Origin: Symbiodinium natans
Taxonomy: Eukaryota > Sar > Dinophyceae > Suessiales > Symbiodiniaceae
DNA: 22,500 bases
Direction of reading: 5' to 3'
NCBI GenBank assembly: GCA_905221605.1
Contig: CAJNDS010002824.1
Span: forward strand, 72,501 to 95,000
Both the position numbers and the translations under genes were made by a program. Below, in pieces: positions 8,193 through 16,681 of this stretch (positions are counted from its first letter, which is position 1; the number at the start of each line of letters is the position of its first letter). The notes below the pieces were generated by a model. The model did no database searches. It was not told the DNA's origin and saw only the letters and a program-made list of their open reading frames with translations.

Positions 8193-10785
8193 TCATGAGG
8201 CCACCTTGACCTGGCGCGGCGCGATCTTCTTCAGCTGCGCCTCTCCGTGTTCAACGGCGGGGTCTAGGGTTTAGGGTTTAGGGTTTAGGGTTTAGGGTTT
8301 AGGGTTTAGGGTTTAGGGTTTAGGGTTTAGGGTTTAGGGTTTAGGGTTTAGGGTTTAGGGTTTAGAGTAGTATAGGGGGGCTCAGGGTGCAAATCCGGGT
8401 TGTGCAGTTTGCAAGGGTTCAGTGGCTGAAGGCTACCTCTAACCTCTATTCACAAGGGTTTTAGGGTTGTAAAGCGGCTTAGGGCTTTAGTTGTGTAGGA
8501 GACTGCCAGACAGCTGCCGACAACGCTGAGCCTCTCTTCGGGGGCTTTCCCTAAACCCTTAAACCCTAAACCCTTAAACCCTTAAACCCTTAAACCCTTT
8601 AACCCTTTAACCCTTTAACCCTTAAACCCTTAAACCCTTTAACCCTTAAACCCTTAAACCCTAAACCCTGCCTAGATCTCCTCAAGTCTGCACCTATGAA
8701 CCGACGAAGGGACGCTTAGGTGGCCTCGGAGCCTTTGAAACTGTCGAGGGCCCTTTGAATCCATTTAGGGCCACCAAGGTCCTGTTAGGGTTTAGGGTTT
8801 AGGGTTTAGGGTTTAGGGCTTAGGGTTTAGGGTTTAGGGTTTAGGGTTTAGGGTTTAGGGTTTAGGGTTTAGGGTTTAGGGTTTAGGGTTTAGGGTTTAG
8901 GGGTTTAGGGGTTTAGGGGTTTAGGGGTTTAGGGGTTTAGGGGTTTAGGGGTTTAGGGGTTTAGGGGTTTATGGGTTTAGGGTTTTGGGGTGTAGGGTGT
9001 TTGATCCCAAAACCTGAAACCCCACACCCCCTGAACCCTTGACGCGCCCTTCGCCTGCATGGCCGCGCGCTTCGGGTACTTCAGCAGCGCAATCTTCATC
9101 TTATTCGCCTCAAAGATTGCAGGGGAAAAGGATCCCCCATCATTGTTCTAAAGAGGGTCAATAATCTTCTTAAGACTATGTAACCTTCAAGAGAAAGATC
9201 CATTTTTATGACTATGTAATATACAATTATTCATCGTGTTCGCCTCCAAGATTCAGGGCCTCTTTTTTTGGGTTTCTGGGCTCAGGGTTTAGGGCTGTGG
9301 GATCCTAAACCATTGAACCCTGAACCCTAAACCCTACACCCTGTACCCTAAACCCTAAATCCTAAATACTAAGCCCAAAAACAGACCCAAACCCAAAACC
9401 CAAGACCCAGGACCCAAGACCCAAAACCAAGTCCCAGGACCTGGGGTTCAAGGGTTTCAGGGCCCCTGGGTTGGAAACCTCGAAAGGGACACCAGGTTGA
9501 GGGTTTAGGGTTTTAGGGTTTAGGGTTTAGGGTTTAGGGTTTAGGGTTTAGGGTTTAGGGTTTAGGGTTTAGGGTTTAGGGTTTAGGGTTGAGGGGCCTT
9601 ATTCCTTTTGGGGCTGGGGCTCGCTAAAGGACACCACATCGAAAACGCTGAGTGGATGTCTGTCTCCGTCGACGACATGGCTGCGACGGCAAATTCCTCA
9701 CGGGGGCCTGACGGGAGGGTTTGCGGGTTGAGGGACTTGACCGCAAAGCTGCAAAATGTAGTTCCTGTTGGTGATCGTTAAAAGCATACTACAAGAAGAA
9801 GGTACTATTTTAAGAGTCTTCCCAAAGGATCCATGTACGTATATAGTATATCATGGGCCCTGGCCCTAACATGGTTATAGGTACAATAATGAGTAGAGCT
9901 CTAATTGGCTAACAAGTACCATGCACCTCCAAGTAGGCAGGGGCCAAGGGGTTTTTGGAGAGCAGGCGACATGGCACATCTGCTTTCTCAGCGTGTAGAG
10001 CCCGGGGTACTTAGTAGTAGTCTCGCTTCTTTCGCTACCCATGAACCTTAATGTGGGGTGTCCTGTGTAGGGGGACATTGCACAGTACCCCAACACCTGA
10101 ACACCTTCACACCTTAACACCTTCACACCCCCAGCACCTCAACACCTGAAGCCTAAACCCTAAATCCTAGACCGGCAACCCGAAATCCAATACCCTGAAT
10201 CCCAAACCCCAGACCCTGGCCCCCAACCGGTACGAAGAGGGGCTTGCAAGGCACTTGGAGGGCTTGGAACCCTAGGATCCAATTGCACCGTACGGGGTTC
10301 AGGGTTTATAGGGTTTATAGGGTTTATAGGGTTTATAGGGTTTATAGGGTTTATAGGGTTTATAGGGTTTATAGGGTTTAGAGGGTTTAGAGGGTTTATA
10401 GGGTTTAGAGGGTATATAGGGTTTAGAGGGTTTATAGGGGGTTTATAGGGTTTAGGGCAGTTTAGGGTTTATGGTGCAACCGGCCTGTCGATGTTGGAGG
10501 GTCGCCTTCGCGCTTCAACCGTCGTTGGTCTCCGCAACAGCTTGAGCCGGGCCAGCCGCAAACGCAGCGGTTTCCTTGTAGGGCTGGGGGTTTTAAGGGT
10601 TAAGGCTTAGCCCTAAACCCTAAACCCTAAACCCTAAACCCTAAACCCTAAACCCTAAACCCTAAACCCTAAACCCTAAACCCTAAACCCTAAACCCTAA
10701 ACCCTAAACTATTAGGAAAAAGGATTCAGAGCTTATCCCAAGAAGGGCTCTAACTCACAAGCAAGCCCAGCTTGTGCCTGCCCAT
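8193..10785 (-). CDS. Five-exon gene, unknown 90-residue protein
   Basis: A complete, phase-consistent model. Exons: 10785-10759 (MGRHKLGLL, donor CTT|GTGAGT), 10574-10520 (ETAAFAAGPAQAVAETND, donor G|GTTGAA), 9707-9649 (PREEFAVAAMSSTETDIHS, donor TCA|GCGTTT), 9108-9048 (ANKMKIALLKYPKRAAMQAK, donor G|GCGCGT) and 8263-8193 (PAVEHGEAQLKKIAPRQVK then VAS and TGA). All four junctions keep the frame with AG acceptors, and codons favour G or C in the third position. The protein is small, Ala-rich in its first half and Lys-rich in its second, with no transmembrane segment. I do not recognise the family. The introns (184, 812, 540 and 784 nt) are dominated by telomere-like arrays. The fourth exon has a truncated duplicate of its 5' edge at about 9235-9262. 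Each exon alone is short; the phase agreement across five is the main support. Confidence 0.58.
8266..8364 (+). repeat. Perfect (TTTAGGG)14 array
   Basis: An uninterrupted run of about 14 units, immediately next to the acceptor of the last exon of the 90-residue gene. On the coding strand it is CCCTAAA ending in CCCTAG, so the acceptor AG itself comes from a variant repeat unit. Confidence 0.97.
8547..8670. repeat. CCCTTAAA/CCCTTTAA variant array
   Basis: Eight-base variants of the telomere-like unit with an extra T (CCCTTAAA and CCCTTTAA), returning to CCCTAAA at the end. Confidence 0.93.
8784..8995 (+). repeat. (TTTAGGG)n then (TTTAGGGG)n array
   Basis: About 115 bp of exact 7-mer followed by about 80 bp of 8-mer TTTAGGGG. 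The unit changes cleanly at about 8897. Confidence 0.97.
9108..9262. mobile_element. AT-rich insertion flanked by imperfect direct repeats
   Basis: The plus strand reads ATCTTATTCGCCTCAAAGATTGCAGGG at about 9097-9123, which includes the acceptor of an exon, and a near-copy ATTCATCGTGTTCGCCTCCAAGATTCAGGG at about 9223-9252. Between them lie about 100 bp of AT-rich sequence with two copies of GACTATGTAA. This looks like an insertion that duplicated the exon edge, or a tandem duplication that later decayed. Confidence 0.5.
9500..9592 (+). repeat. (TTTAGGG)12 array
   Basis: A near-perfect array inside the third intron of the 90-residue gene. Confidence 0.96.
9740..10135. other. Non-telomeric block inside an intron
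   Basis: About 400 bp with little repeat. The part 9776-9890 is AT-rich (TATATAGTATATCATGGGCC) and may be a degraded MITE. The part 9890-10126 has an 83-codon minus-strand frame (WPLPTWRCMVLVSQLELYSL) with no splice signal or family that I can support. It ends in CACCTTAACACCTTCACA-type short repeats. Confidence 0.35.
10225..10290. other. Exon-like island, strand undecided
   Basis: Plus strand: ACCCCAG then TLAPNRYEEGLARHLEGLEP and TAG in phase 0, which would make a good terminal exon. Minus strand: TAG then GSKPSKCLASPSSYRLGAR with a GTTGGG donor. It lies inside an intron of the minus-strand 90-residue gene, so the plus reading would need a nested gene. Confidence 0.25.
10301..10472 (+). 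repeat. (TTTATAGGG)n nine-base variant array
   Basis: About 15 units of TTTATAGGG with some TTTAGAGGG. This is a homogenised nine-base derivative of the telomere-like unit, found as an array only here. Confidence 0.95.
10611..10710. repeat. Perfect (CCCTAAA)14 array
   Basis: Makes up more than half of the 184-nt first intron of the 90-residue gene. Confidence 0.97.
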
Positions 10786-10925
10786 GAACCCCAAACCCCA
10801 AACCCTCAAGAAGGGCACCCTAAGCCCTAAACCCTAAACCCTAAACCCTAAACTCTACAGTTAGCGGATGAAAGAAGGCTTCTGATCCACATCTGGTGAC
10901 GGGTTTCGACCTTCAAGTATTTTCC

Positions 10926-10990
10926 ATGTTGGGATGCTCCCCCTTATACTAACAGCTCCTTATTCATGGGAGATAGGGGGGCGGGGGGGC
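10926..10990. mobile_element. MITE-like element, family 3, second copy (partial)
   Basis: Shares GGGATG(C/T)TCYCCCT, ATACTAAC and TCCTT-ATTCAT with 821-860. Its right end is not resolved and runs into the following non-repetitive block. Confidence 0.35.
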
Positions 10991-11460
10991 ACTAAAAGCA
11001 TCCCAAGGCGCAGGCATCTCCATCCTTGTTTAGGGCTTAGGCAACCTTTGCCTCGACGGCATCCCGCATTTATACAGGAGCCGAACAATCACCGAAGTCA
11101 TCCCCATTTCACCCCCAAGAGCAGCACTACACTGCACGAAATACCCACTCTTAGGTATATGTCTTCTCTCGCCAGCAGTTATCCTAGAACACCCAAAGGC
11201 CTACGTAAAAGATGGCATTTTCTGGCAAGTACAAAGCCAGCTTCCCAACAACCCAGGAGACAAAGGGCGCCCCTTGTGGTTCAAGGCATCTGTGGGGGGT
11301 TGACAGACCAGCAAACAAGGAATAAGAGTGTTTCTGAGGGCATCTTAATAAATCTAAGGACAAGGCTCTAAGCTTTAGGTTTCAGAGTTTTTTGACTTCT
11401 GCAATAGAGAACTGATTCAAAACGAAAGTCAAGCCCTAGTCCTTCCATGAGCTTGAATGG
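10990..11460. other. Longest non-repetitive block, no gene assigned
   Basis: About 450 bp almost free of telomere-like repeat. A 145-codon plus-strand frame (10934-11371) spans it but has no recognisable domain, weak codon bias and a start inside a MITE-like element. Minus-strand frames are short; one starts MGMTSVIVRLLYKCGMPSR. It may be an unrecognised transposon body. Confidence 0.35.
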
Positions 11461-11530
11461 TCCGGTCATGGGTTTGGGGTTTAGGGATTAGGGTCTTTTG
11501 CTTTCTCTTGCGCTGCGCTACACGGTACAC

Positions 11531-11585
11531 CGGGCGCGATGAGGCTGATGGCGATGCCGCTCACTTCCGCGCCCGCCACGTGTAT
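11531..11585 (-). CDS. Isolated exon, unknown gene
   Basis: 55 nt reading IHVAGAEVSGIAISLIAP with almost every codon ending in G or C. Acceptor TTTGGAAG and donor CCCG|GTGTAC. Hydrophobic and small-residue rich, possibly one strand-helix of an enzyme core. The plus strand is also open (RDEADGDAAHFRARHVYLP) but with poorer codon bias. Partner exons should lie within 10800-13000; a possible one is at 11868-11918 (acceptor TTTCAAG, three competing frames). Confidence 0.4.
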
Positions 11586-11708
11586 CTTCCAAATTCCCAG
11601 CAGTCAAGACTACTCATTCCCATACGTTCTACCCAAAGCCTTTGAACCCTGAACCTCGAACCCTAGACCCTGAACCCTGCCATGTGGTCAGTTCTACAGC
11701 CCCTCTCT

Positions 11709-11755
11709 GAGGGTAGTTTCATGGGTCCTTAATGTGGTCCCTAACCTCCTTCGTA
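11709..11755. mobile_element. MITE-like element, family 1, copy C (one end)
   Basis: AGGGTAGTTTCATGGGTCCT followed by TAATGTGGTCCCTAACCTCC. This is the reverse complement of the right ends of the copies at 2589-2702 and 19803-19946. Its other end is not visible. Confidence 0.6.
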
Positions 11756-11989
11756 ATGAAACGGCGGGCCTAGGGAGCTAATGATTTCAGACCCTGTTGT
11801 AGCTGACGGGATCCCTAAACCCAAAACCCTAAACCCTCAACCCAAAACCCTATCTAAGCCAGACCCCGAGTCAGCTGCTGGGAAAGCAGTGCATTAACGA
11901 TGCCTGCAGCTGGTGGAGGCTTGAAAGTTTGAAGCCCCGGGCACCACAACTCCCCCAACTGAGCACACCCGAGAGTTCAGTCTCTAGGA

Positions 11990-12165
11990 CCTTAGAGCCT
12001 TAGGACCCTAGGGACCTTAAAAACCTTGGGACCCTACGACCTTAGGGACCTTAGGACCTTAGGAAATTGGGGAACTTGGGACCTTGACACATTTTGGACC
12101 TTGGGACCTGAGCACCTTCAAGCCTTCGGACCTTCGGACCTTGAAACCCTGAAACCCTGAAACCC
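11990..12165. repeat. Degenerate GGACCTT-type short repeat
   Basis: A run of GACCTTAGG, GACCTTGGG and GGACCTTCGG units unlike the telomeric motif, ending in three GAAACCCT units. No gene. Confidence 0.7.
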
Positions 12166-12468
12166 TGAGCTCAGGGCTACGGAGGGTGCCAACCGGGTCG
12201 GGGGGGGTTCCGCGGCCTTCTCCCCCAAAGGCAAAGAAGCCCCAAAAAAAAAAAACGGCAGCCATATTTGGGGGGTTTCCGAAATTAGGGGTACCTTCTT
12301 GGGGTGCTTATAAGGGAATCCTACTATTTGGGGTTTATATTCGGAATCCCGTATTGTCGTAAACCCACATACAACGCCCCATTCAGGCCTGACCAGAGGA
12401 GGATTTCAGGGCTTAGGGCTGAGGGTTTAGGGGTTTCGGGGTTAAGGAGTTTGGGGCGGGAGAGGTAC

Positions 12469-12547
12469 CTTTCTGCAAGGTCTCGAAAACCCTTGCAGCT
12501 CAATTTCAGACCAACGAACCCAAGTAAAACCGCACGGGTCTCGAAAA
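12469..12547 (-). CDS. Isolated exon, unknown gene
   Basis: 79 nt with acceptor TAGCAG and donor GAAAG|GTACCT. It contains FETRAVLLGFVGLKLSCKGF followed by RDLAE. GTTTTCGAGACC occurs twice, 60 bp apart, at the start and near the end of the exon. A further open stretch at about 12340-12390 (LWSGLNGALYVGLRQYG in one frame, WGVVCGFTTIRDSEYKPQ in another) could be the next exon. Family unknown; probably the same gene as the 11531-11585 exon. Confidence 0.38.
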
Positions 12548-12840
12548 CTGCTACATGAAAGGCACACCTTCGAAGTTGAGGGTTTAGGGGTTGAATGAGG
12601 GACCTCACTCAGGAAAAAAGCCTCAAATTAAAAATAGATGCTAACCCCCCCACCCCACCCCCCAACACCAAAGCTCAAATGAGTTTGGGGGAATAGGGTT
12701 TAGGGTTGAGGGCCTTCTCAAATGGTTGCTCTCCTTACTTGTTTAATGCAAGGTTTAGGATTTGGATTTTAGGGCCTAGAGACCCCAAACCTGAGCCCTT
12801 CTCTGCAAGACAATTAATCCGCCTTACACCCTAAACATCA

Positions 12841-12962
12841 ACCCTAAACCCTAAACCCTAAACCCTAAACCCCAAACCCCAAACCCCAAACCCCAAACCC
12901 CAAACCCCAACCCCAAACCCCAAACCCCAAACCCCAAACCCCAAACCCTAAACCCTAAACCC
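12841..12962. repeat. CCCTAAA then CCCCAAA block array
   Basis: About 11 exact CCCCAAA units sit between short CCCTAAA runs, the same block-wise pattern as 3301-3455 on the other strand. Confidence 0.95.
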
Positions 12963-13006
12963 CCCTTACACCCATAGGCGCCCGGGAGCCGAAAAGCAAC
13001 CGCGAC

Positions 13007-13973
13007 TCAGCTGTCGCGGAGCTCCAGTCCCTCCAAGAGTTCAGCAAGAGGGACCTCGAGGGAGCTTAGGGCTTCGGGGTTTGGGGTTTAGGGTTTAAGG
13101 TTTAGGGTTTGGGGTTTAGGGTTTAGGGTTTAGGGTTTGGGGTTTGGGGTTTAGGGTTTAGGGTTTAGGGGCTTGGGGTTTTAGTGTTTGGGGTTTGTGG
13201 CTTGGGGTTTGGGGTTTAGGGTGCAAGGGTTGGAGTCGAGGGGTGTGGGGTTTAGTACCTGGTGTAGGGTGTAGTTTTGGGGCTTAGGGTGTAAAGTGTA
13301 AAGCATGATGAAGCCGTGCGCGTCAAAGCTATCGCACTTCAGATCGTCGGAAACATCGGGTAGGTTTTGCAAATGTCCGTGGGTCTTCTGCGACTTCTTA
13401 GCCTCTTCGTTGTGCCCGTGAACGGAGCCGATGACAAGAGTCTTGATGGGCCATCCGTGCGGTGCGTCCAAATTGAATTCTGCGAAGATGCACATGGTCC
13501 ATTCTGCAGTACAGGCCAAGATGTACCAGGCCTGACAAGTGTAGCAAGACCTGTGACCGTCCTCCGCGCGCAGGCGCTGCACGCGCGAGCGGGCCACGAC
13601 GTGCATGCTGTATGGCCTGGGCGAAGAACATGCCCAGGTGGTGTGTATTGCGGCCGGACTGGGTCGCCAACGGGATGAGGAGCCGCACCAGTCTTCCGGG
13701 TTCACGGGGTAGGGTTTAGGGTTTAGGGCTTAGCGTTAGGGTCAGGATATACGGGTCTTCATGAGTGGGAAGTTGTAGGATGTTTCGGGCTTGAGGTTTA
13801 GGAAGTCGGAAAATCGGTTTCGGGTCTCTGGCTTAGGCAACCGCAAGCCTCAAGCCATAAACCTTCAAGTGTATAGGGCTTAGGGCGCACAAGCTTTCGT
13901 CTAGAGTAAACCCTAAACCCTAAACCCTAAACCCTAAACTGGCAGCCCAAAGTTGGAGTCCGCACTCAACCAT
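13007..13973 (-). CDS. Three-exon gene, unknown ~154-residue protein
   Basis: Exons: 13973-13940 (ATG, MVECGLQLWAA, donor A|GTTTAG), 13692-13320 (373 nt, the longest exon in the window) and 13064-13007 (SLEVPLAELLEGLELRDS then TGA). Phases 1-1 and 2-2 agree; the second donor is GC type. The long exon contains CYTCQAWYILACTAEWTMCI, FAEFNLDAPHGWPIKTLVIG, SVHGHNEEAKKSQKTHGHLQ and DVSDDLKCDSFDAH, with strong G/C third-position bias in its 3' two thirds. Two CxxC-like cysteines and several Trp and His residues suggest a small, possibly metal-binding fold; this is only a guess. No family recognised. Upstream of about 13607 another frame (RLLIPLATQSGRNTHHLGMF) has better codon bias, so the first 90 nt of the exon may be mis-assigned. 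Confidence 0.5.
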
Positions 13974-14077
13974 CAAGACCCCCTTGGAACCCTAGAAGGT
14001 GTAGGGTTGGCGGCTGAGGGACCCCCAAGCTCCGAACAGCACCCTAAAGACAACAGATTCCCCAAAAAGGTGCCTAA

Positions 14078-14174
14078 TGTAGGAGCCTGAATGATTAGAA
14101 TGGGTTTCGGGGGGTTACTATCGTATAATACAAAGGGACCATAAGGGAATATGATTAGCTTTTTTTCCGACCAG
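14078..14174. mobile_element. MITE-like element, family 2, copy B
   Basis: Aligns with 4715-4803 through GTATAATACAAAGGGACCAT, AAGGGAATA and a final TTCCGACC. It lies just past the stop codon of the gene at 14184. Confidence 0.5.
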
Positions 14175-14183
14175 CGCTCCCGT

Positions 14184-14455
14184 CTACGTCTTCACAGTTC
14201 TAAGAAGCTTGCCGTTCTCTCTTACGAGGTAGTCACTGCGAACTGCAACTGCCAGACCCGTCTCAGGTTCCGAGAACCCAGAGACTCCAAAAACCCCTTA
14301 ATGAAGGAACATCTCTTACATCATAATAGGAACCCTACTATGATTTAAGGAATGTTCCTTAATTAAGGGGTTGTGGAGCAGTGCAGTCCTCAGCTCCATG
14401 CTCTTCCGCACAGGCGGCCACAGAAAGCGGATTCTGCTTCGTGCACGGTCCCATG
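14184..14455 (-). CDS. Small two-exon gene, unknown protein (>=47 aa)
   Basis: Exon 14455-14389 follows CGTTTTCAG, contains an ATG at 14454 and reads MGPCTKQNPLSVAACAEEHG. The terminal exon 14261-14184 reads TGLAVAVRSDYLVRENGKLL then RTVKT and TAG. A GA donor (GAG|GACTGC) and GAG acceptor join them in phase 0; CTGAGGAC and CTGAGAC are shared at the two junctions. The terminal exon may begin further upstream, since the frame is open to about 14290. A palindromic MITE sits in the intron. If the ATG is the start, the protein is only 47 residues; a preceding exon is possible because the ATG lies 1 nt after an acceptor. No family recognised. Confidence 0.42.
14292..14372. mobile_element. Near-complete 81-bp hairpin (palindromic MITE)
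   Basis: The left arm AACCCCTTAATGAAGGAACA and onward pairs with the right arm ending GTTCCTTAATTAAGGGGTT. The 39-nt arms match at about 33 positions with a loop of a few bases near 14331. AT-rich within GC-richer DNA; intronic. Confidence 0.75.
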
Positions 14456-14472
14456 CTGAAAACGTGCTTTTG

Positions 14473-14586
14473 TCCTAAACCCTAAACCCTAAACCCTAAA
14501 CCCTAAACCCTAAACCCTAAACCCTAAACCCTAAACCCGACACCCTAAACCCTAAACCCTCAACCCTGAACCCTCAACCCTGAACC
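14473..14586. repeat. (CCCTAAA)n array
   Basis: About 70 bp exact, then CCCTCAA and CCCTGAA variants. Confidence 0.96.
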
Positions 14587-14699
14587 GGTGGATTTAGGGC
14601 TTCGGGTTTCTGGCCCCAGGACCGGGTCCGGCCAACAAGCACTGCTCCCTAAACCGAAACGGTTTAGGGTTTAGGGTTTGGGGTTTGGGGTTTAGGGTG

Positions 14700-14790
14700 T
14701 GTCAGGGGAGGGCGCGCGCTCGGGTGTGAAACACCCCGGGCCGCGCGCTCGCGTTGCCCGTCAACCCACCCCGGCCACCCAAACTATACT
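14700..14790. other. GC-rich island, no gene assigned
   Basis: About 75% G+C, with GCGCGCGCTCG and a near-inverted GCCGCGCGCTCGCG. Frames are open on both strands (VSGEGARSGVKHPGPRARV on plus). Could be an exon or a promoter-type island; undecided. Confidence 0.25.
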
Positions 14791-14868
14791 CTATTAGGGT
14801 TTAGGGTTTATGGAATTTACTTTCTTGTGCTCTGATGCTTGCTTTGATGTTTTTAAAGTTGCGCTGTT

Positions 14869-15710
14869 AGGGTTTAAGCTGGGGTTGGGGGTAGCCTCGG
14901 CCCTTTTCGGGCCTTCGGCGTGTCAGGGCCCGTAGAGGCCCTTATTTATTTGAAGGTCAGGGAAACCCTTTGTGTCTGCTTTTGGATTCCCCTTCTTTAA
15001 GGGCCTCAATTAAGCATCGATTTCACTACCAAAAAATCGCATTTTTCATTGCGGGTACGGGCATCCTGGGGTCCCCCTTCTTTTAGGGGGCCTTTTGAAG
15101 CCTTTTGAAGTATTTTGGTGGCTCTTGGGGTCTCTCGGGGCCTTGTTCGGACCTTCGGCGTGTCAGGGGCCGTAGAGGCTTTATTCATTTAAAGGTCAGG
15201 GAACCTATTAATGAGTTTTTCGCCAATGAGTCTTTCAATCGCTAGGGTTTAAGCTCGGGTTCGGGGTAGCCTCGGCCCTTTTCGGGCCTTCGGCAAGTTA
15301 GGGCCCGTAGAGGCCCTTATTTGCTTGAAGCCCTTCGTAGGGTTTTGCGGTGTTAGGGTTTAAGCTGGGGTTCGGGGTAGCCTCGGCCCTTTTCGGGCCT
15401 TCGGCACGTTAGGGCCCGTAGAGGCCCTTATTTGCTTGAAGGCCGTCGTAGGGTTTTGCGGTGTCAGGGTTTAGGCTGGGGTTCGGGGTAGTTTCGGTCC
15501 TTTTCGGGCCTTCGGCACGTGGGCCCGTAGAGGTCCTTGCTGATTTAGGGGGAGCCATCGATTTCAATACTAAAATGCGGGCAGGGGTGCCTAAAAACAA
15601 TGTTTTCAATATTCTCATTGTGGGCACGGACAAATCTTGTGGTCCCCCTTCTTTTAGTGGGCCTTTTGAAGCTTTTGAAGCTTTTGGTGGCTCTTGGCGC
15701 TTCTTGGGGG
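14869..15710. repeat. Non-telomeric tandem and segmental repeat block
   Basis: A 111-bp unit (AGGGTTTAAGCTGGGGTTCG, then CCTTTTCGGGCCTTCGGCAC, then GGCCCGTAGAGGCCCTTATT) starts at 15244, 15355 and 15466, with a related copy at 14869 and a truncated one at about 15127. A second module of about 130 bp (CATCGATTTCA ... CCCCCTTCTTTTAG ... GGCTCTTGG) occurs at about 15016-15140 and 15556-15700. The minus-strand frames through it share KASKGPLKEGGPQD at both copies, but stops interrupt the rest. It contains the inverted GGCCCGTAGAGGCC and could be a satellite or a decayed mobile element. Confidence 0.8.
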
Positions 15711-15723
15711 CTTCCTAGGCCCT

Positions 15724-15787
15724 GAGTTTAGGGTTTAGGGTTTAGGGTTTAGGGTTTAGGGTTTAGGGTTTAGGGTTTAGGGTTTAC
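15724..15787 (+). repeat. (TTTAGGG)9 array
   Basis: Perfect run directly after the segmental repeat block. Confidence 0.96.
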
Positions 15788-15996
15788 GGACACTCCAAAA
15801 CACGCAACCCGAAACCCCTGAAGCCCTGAACTTTAGGGCAGAAAACCCAGGGAGTAGGGACTAGGGTTTCGGAGATTCGGGAAGTTGGGTTTAGGGGATC
15901 TGGGATTTAGGGCTTAGTCGATTAGATGTTTTGGGCTTGGGGGTTGGGGGTTGGAGGTTAGGGGATTAGAGGATTAGGGGAATAGGGATTAGGGCT

Positions 15997-16264
15997 CTAG
16001 AAGCTCATCATCTTATTCTGGTACCTTTGAACATCACGCCCGCAAAAACAAAAAGAGTAGCGAAACCCTAAGCCTCAAACCCGAAACCCCAGACCCTCTA
16101 AACCCAAAACCCCAAAACCTCAAACCCAAAACGCCAAACCTTAAACCCTAAACCTCCAGACCCTAAACCTTATACCCTAAACCCTAAACCCTAAACCCCA
16201 AACCCTAAACCCCAAACCCCAAACTGCCTCTGGGGCGTCCGAGTCCGAGTCCTCGGAAAGGGCT
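15997..16264 (-). CDS. Possible last two exons of an unknown gene
   Basis: Exon 16264-16225 follows CTCCCCAG and reads ALSEDSDSDAPEA, an acidic Ser/Asp tract, with donor GCA|GTTTGG. A 21-nt piece at 16017-15997 follows GTACCAG and reads NKMMSF then TAG in phase 0. Upstream codons RDVQRY are in the same frame, so the boundary is uncertain. The acidic exon is the stronger of the two. Confidence 0.27.
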
Positions 16265-16299
16265 CTGGGGAGGGGGGACTGTTTAGGGTTTTGGGTTTT

Positions 16300-16640
16300 G
16301 GGTTTAGGGTTTAGGGTTCAGAGCTAAGGATCCCACAAACCCTAGAGCCTAAACTCTAAACCGTAAATCCTAAACCCTAAACCCTAAACCCCTAACCCTA
16401 AACCCTAAACCCTAAACCCTACACCCTTAACCCTAAACCCTAAACCCTGAACCCCTACCCCTAAACCCTAAACCCTAAACTCCCTCAACCGCCTTCTAGG
16501 ATCTTCGGGGCTACGGGTTGAGGGCATTGGGCGTCTCCAGCCTTGGTAGGGTTTAAGGCTAAGGGTTTAGGGTTTACGGTTTCGGGTTTAGGGTTTAGGG
16601 TTTAGGGTTTAGGGTTCAGGGTTTAGGGCAGGCCTCAAAA
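16300..16640. repeat. Mixed-orientation telomere-like repeats
   Basis: TTTAGGG at 16290-16320, CCCTAAA at 16370-16480 and TTTAGGG again at 16560-16630, giving potential long hairpins. A short island at 16497-16545 has a weak exon reading on each strand. Confidence 0.85.
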
Positions 16641-16681
16641 AGGTTTGAGGGCCCTGGGGTTAAGGATGACTGGCTTGCGGA

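Noticed and set aside
10934-11371. 145-codon plus-strand ORF as a gene
   Set aside because: It begins inside a MITE-like element, has weak third-position bias and no recognisable domain, and lies opposite to all assembled genes.
13600-13615. Frameshift mutation in the long exon
   Set aside because: Codon bias changes frame here, but a GT-AG phase-1 splice from 13940 gives one continuous frame through the exon, so no mutation needs to be assumed. Kept as a doubt in the gene entry.
13181-13705. 174-codon ORF taken as one intact gene
   Set aside because: Its last third is translated telomere-like repeat (PKPQ-, NP- and LNPKP-type residues). Only 13320-13692 looks coding, as the middle exon of a three-exon model.
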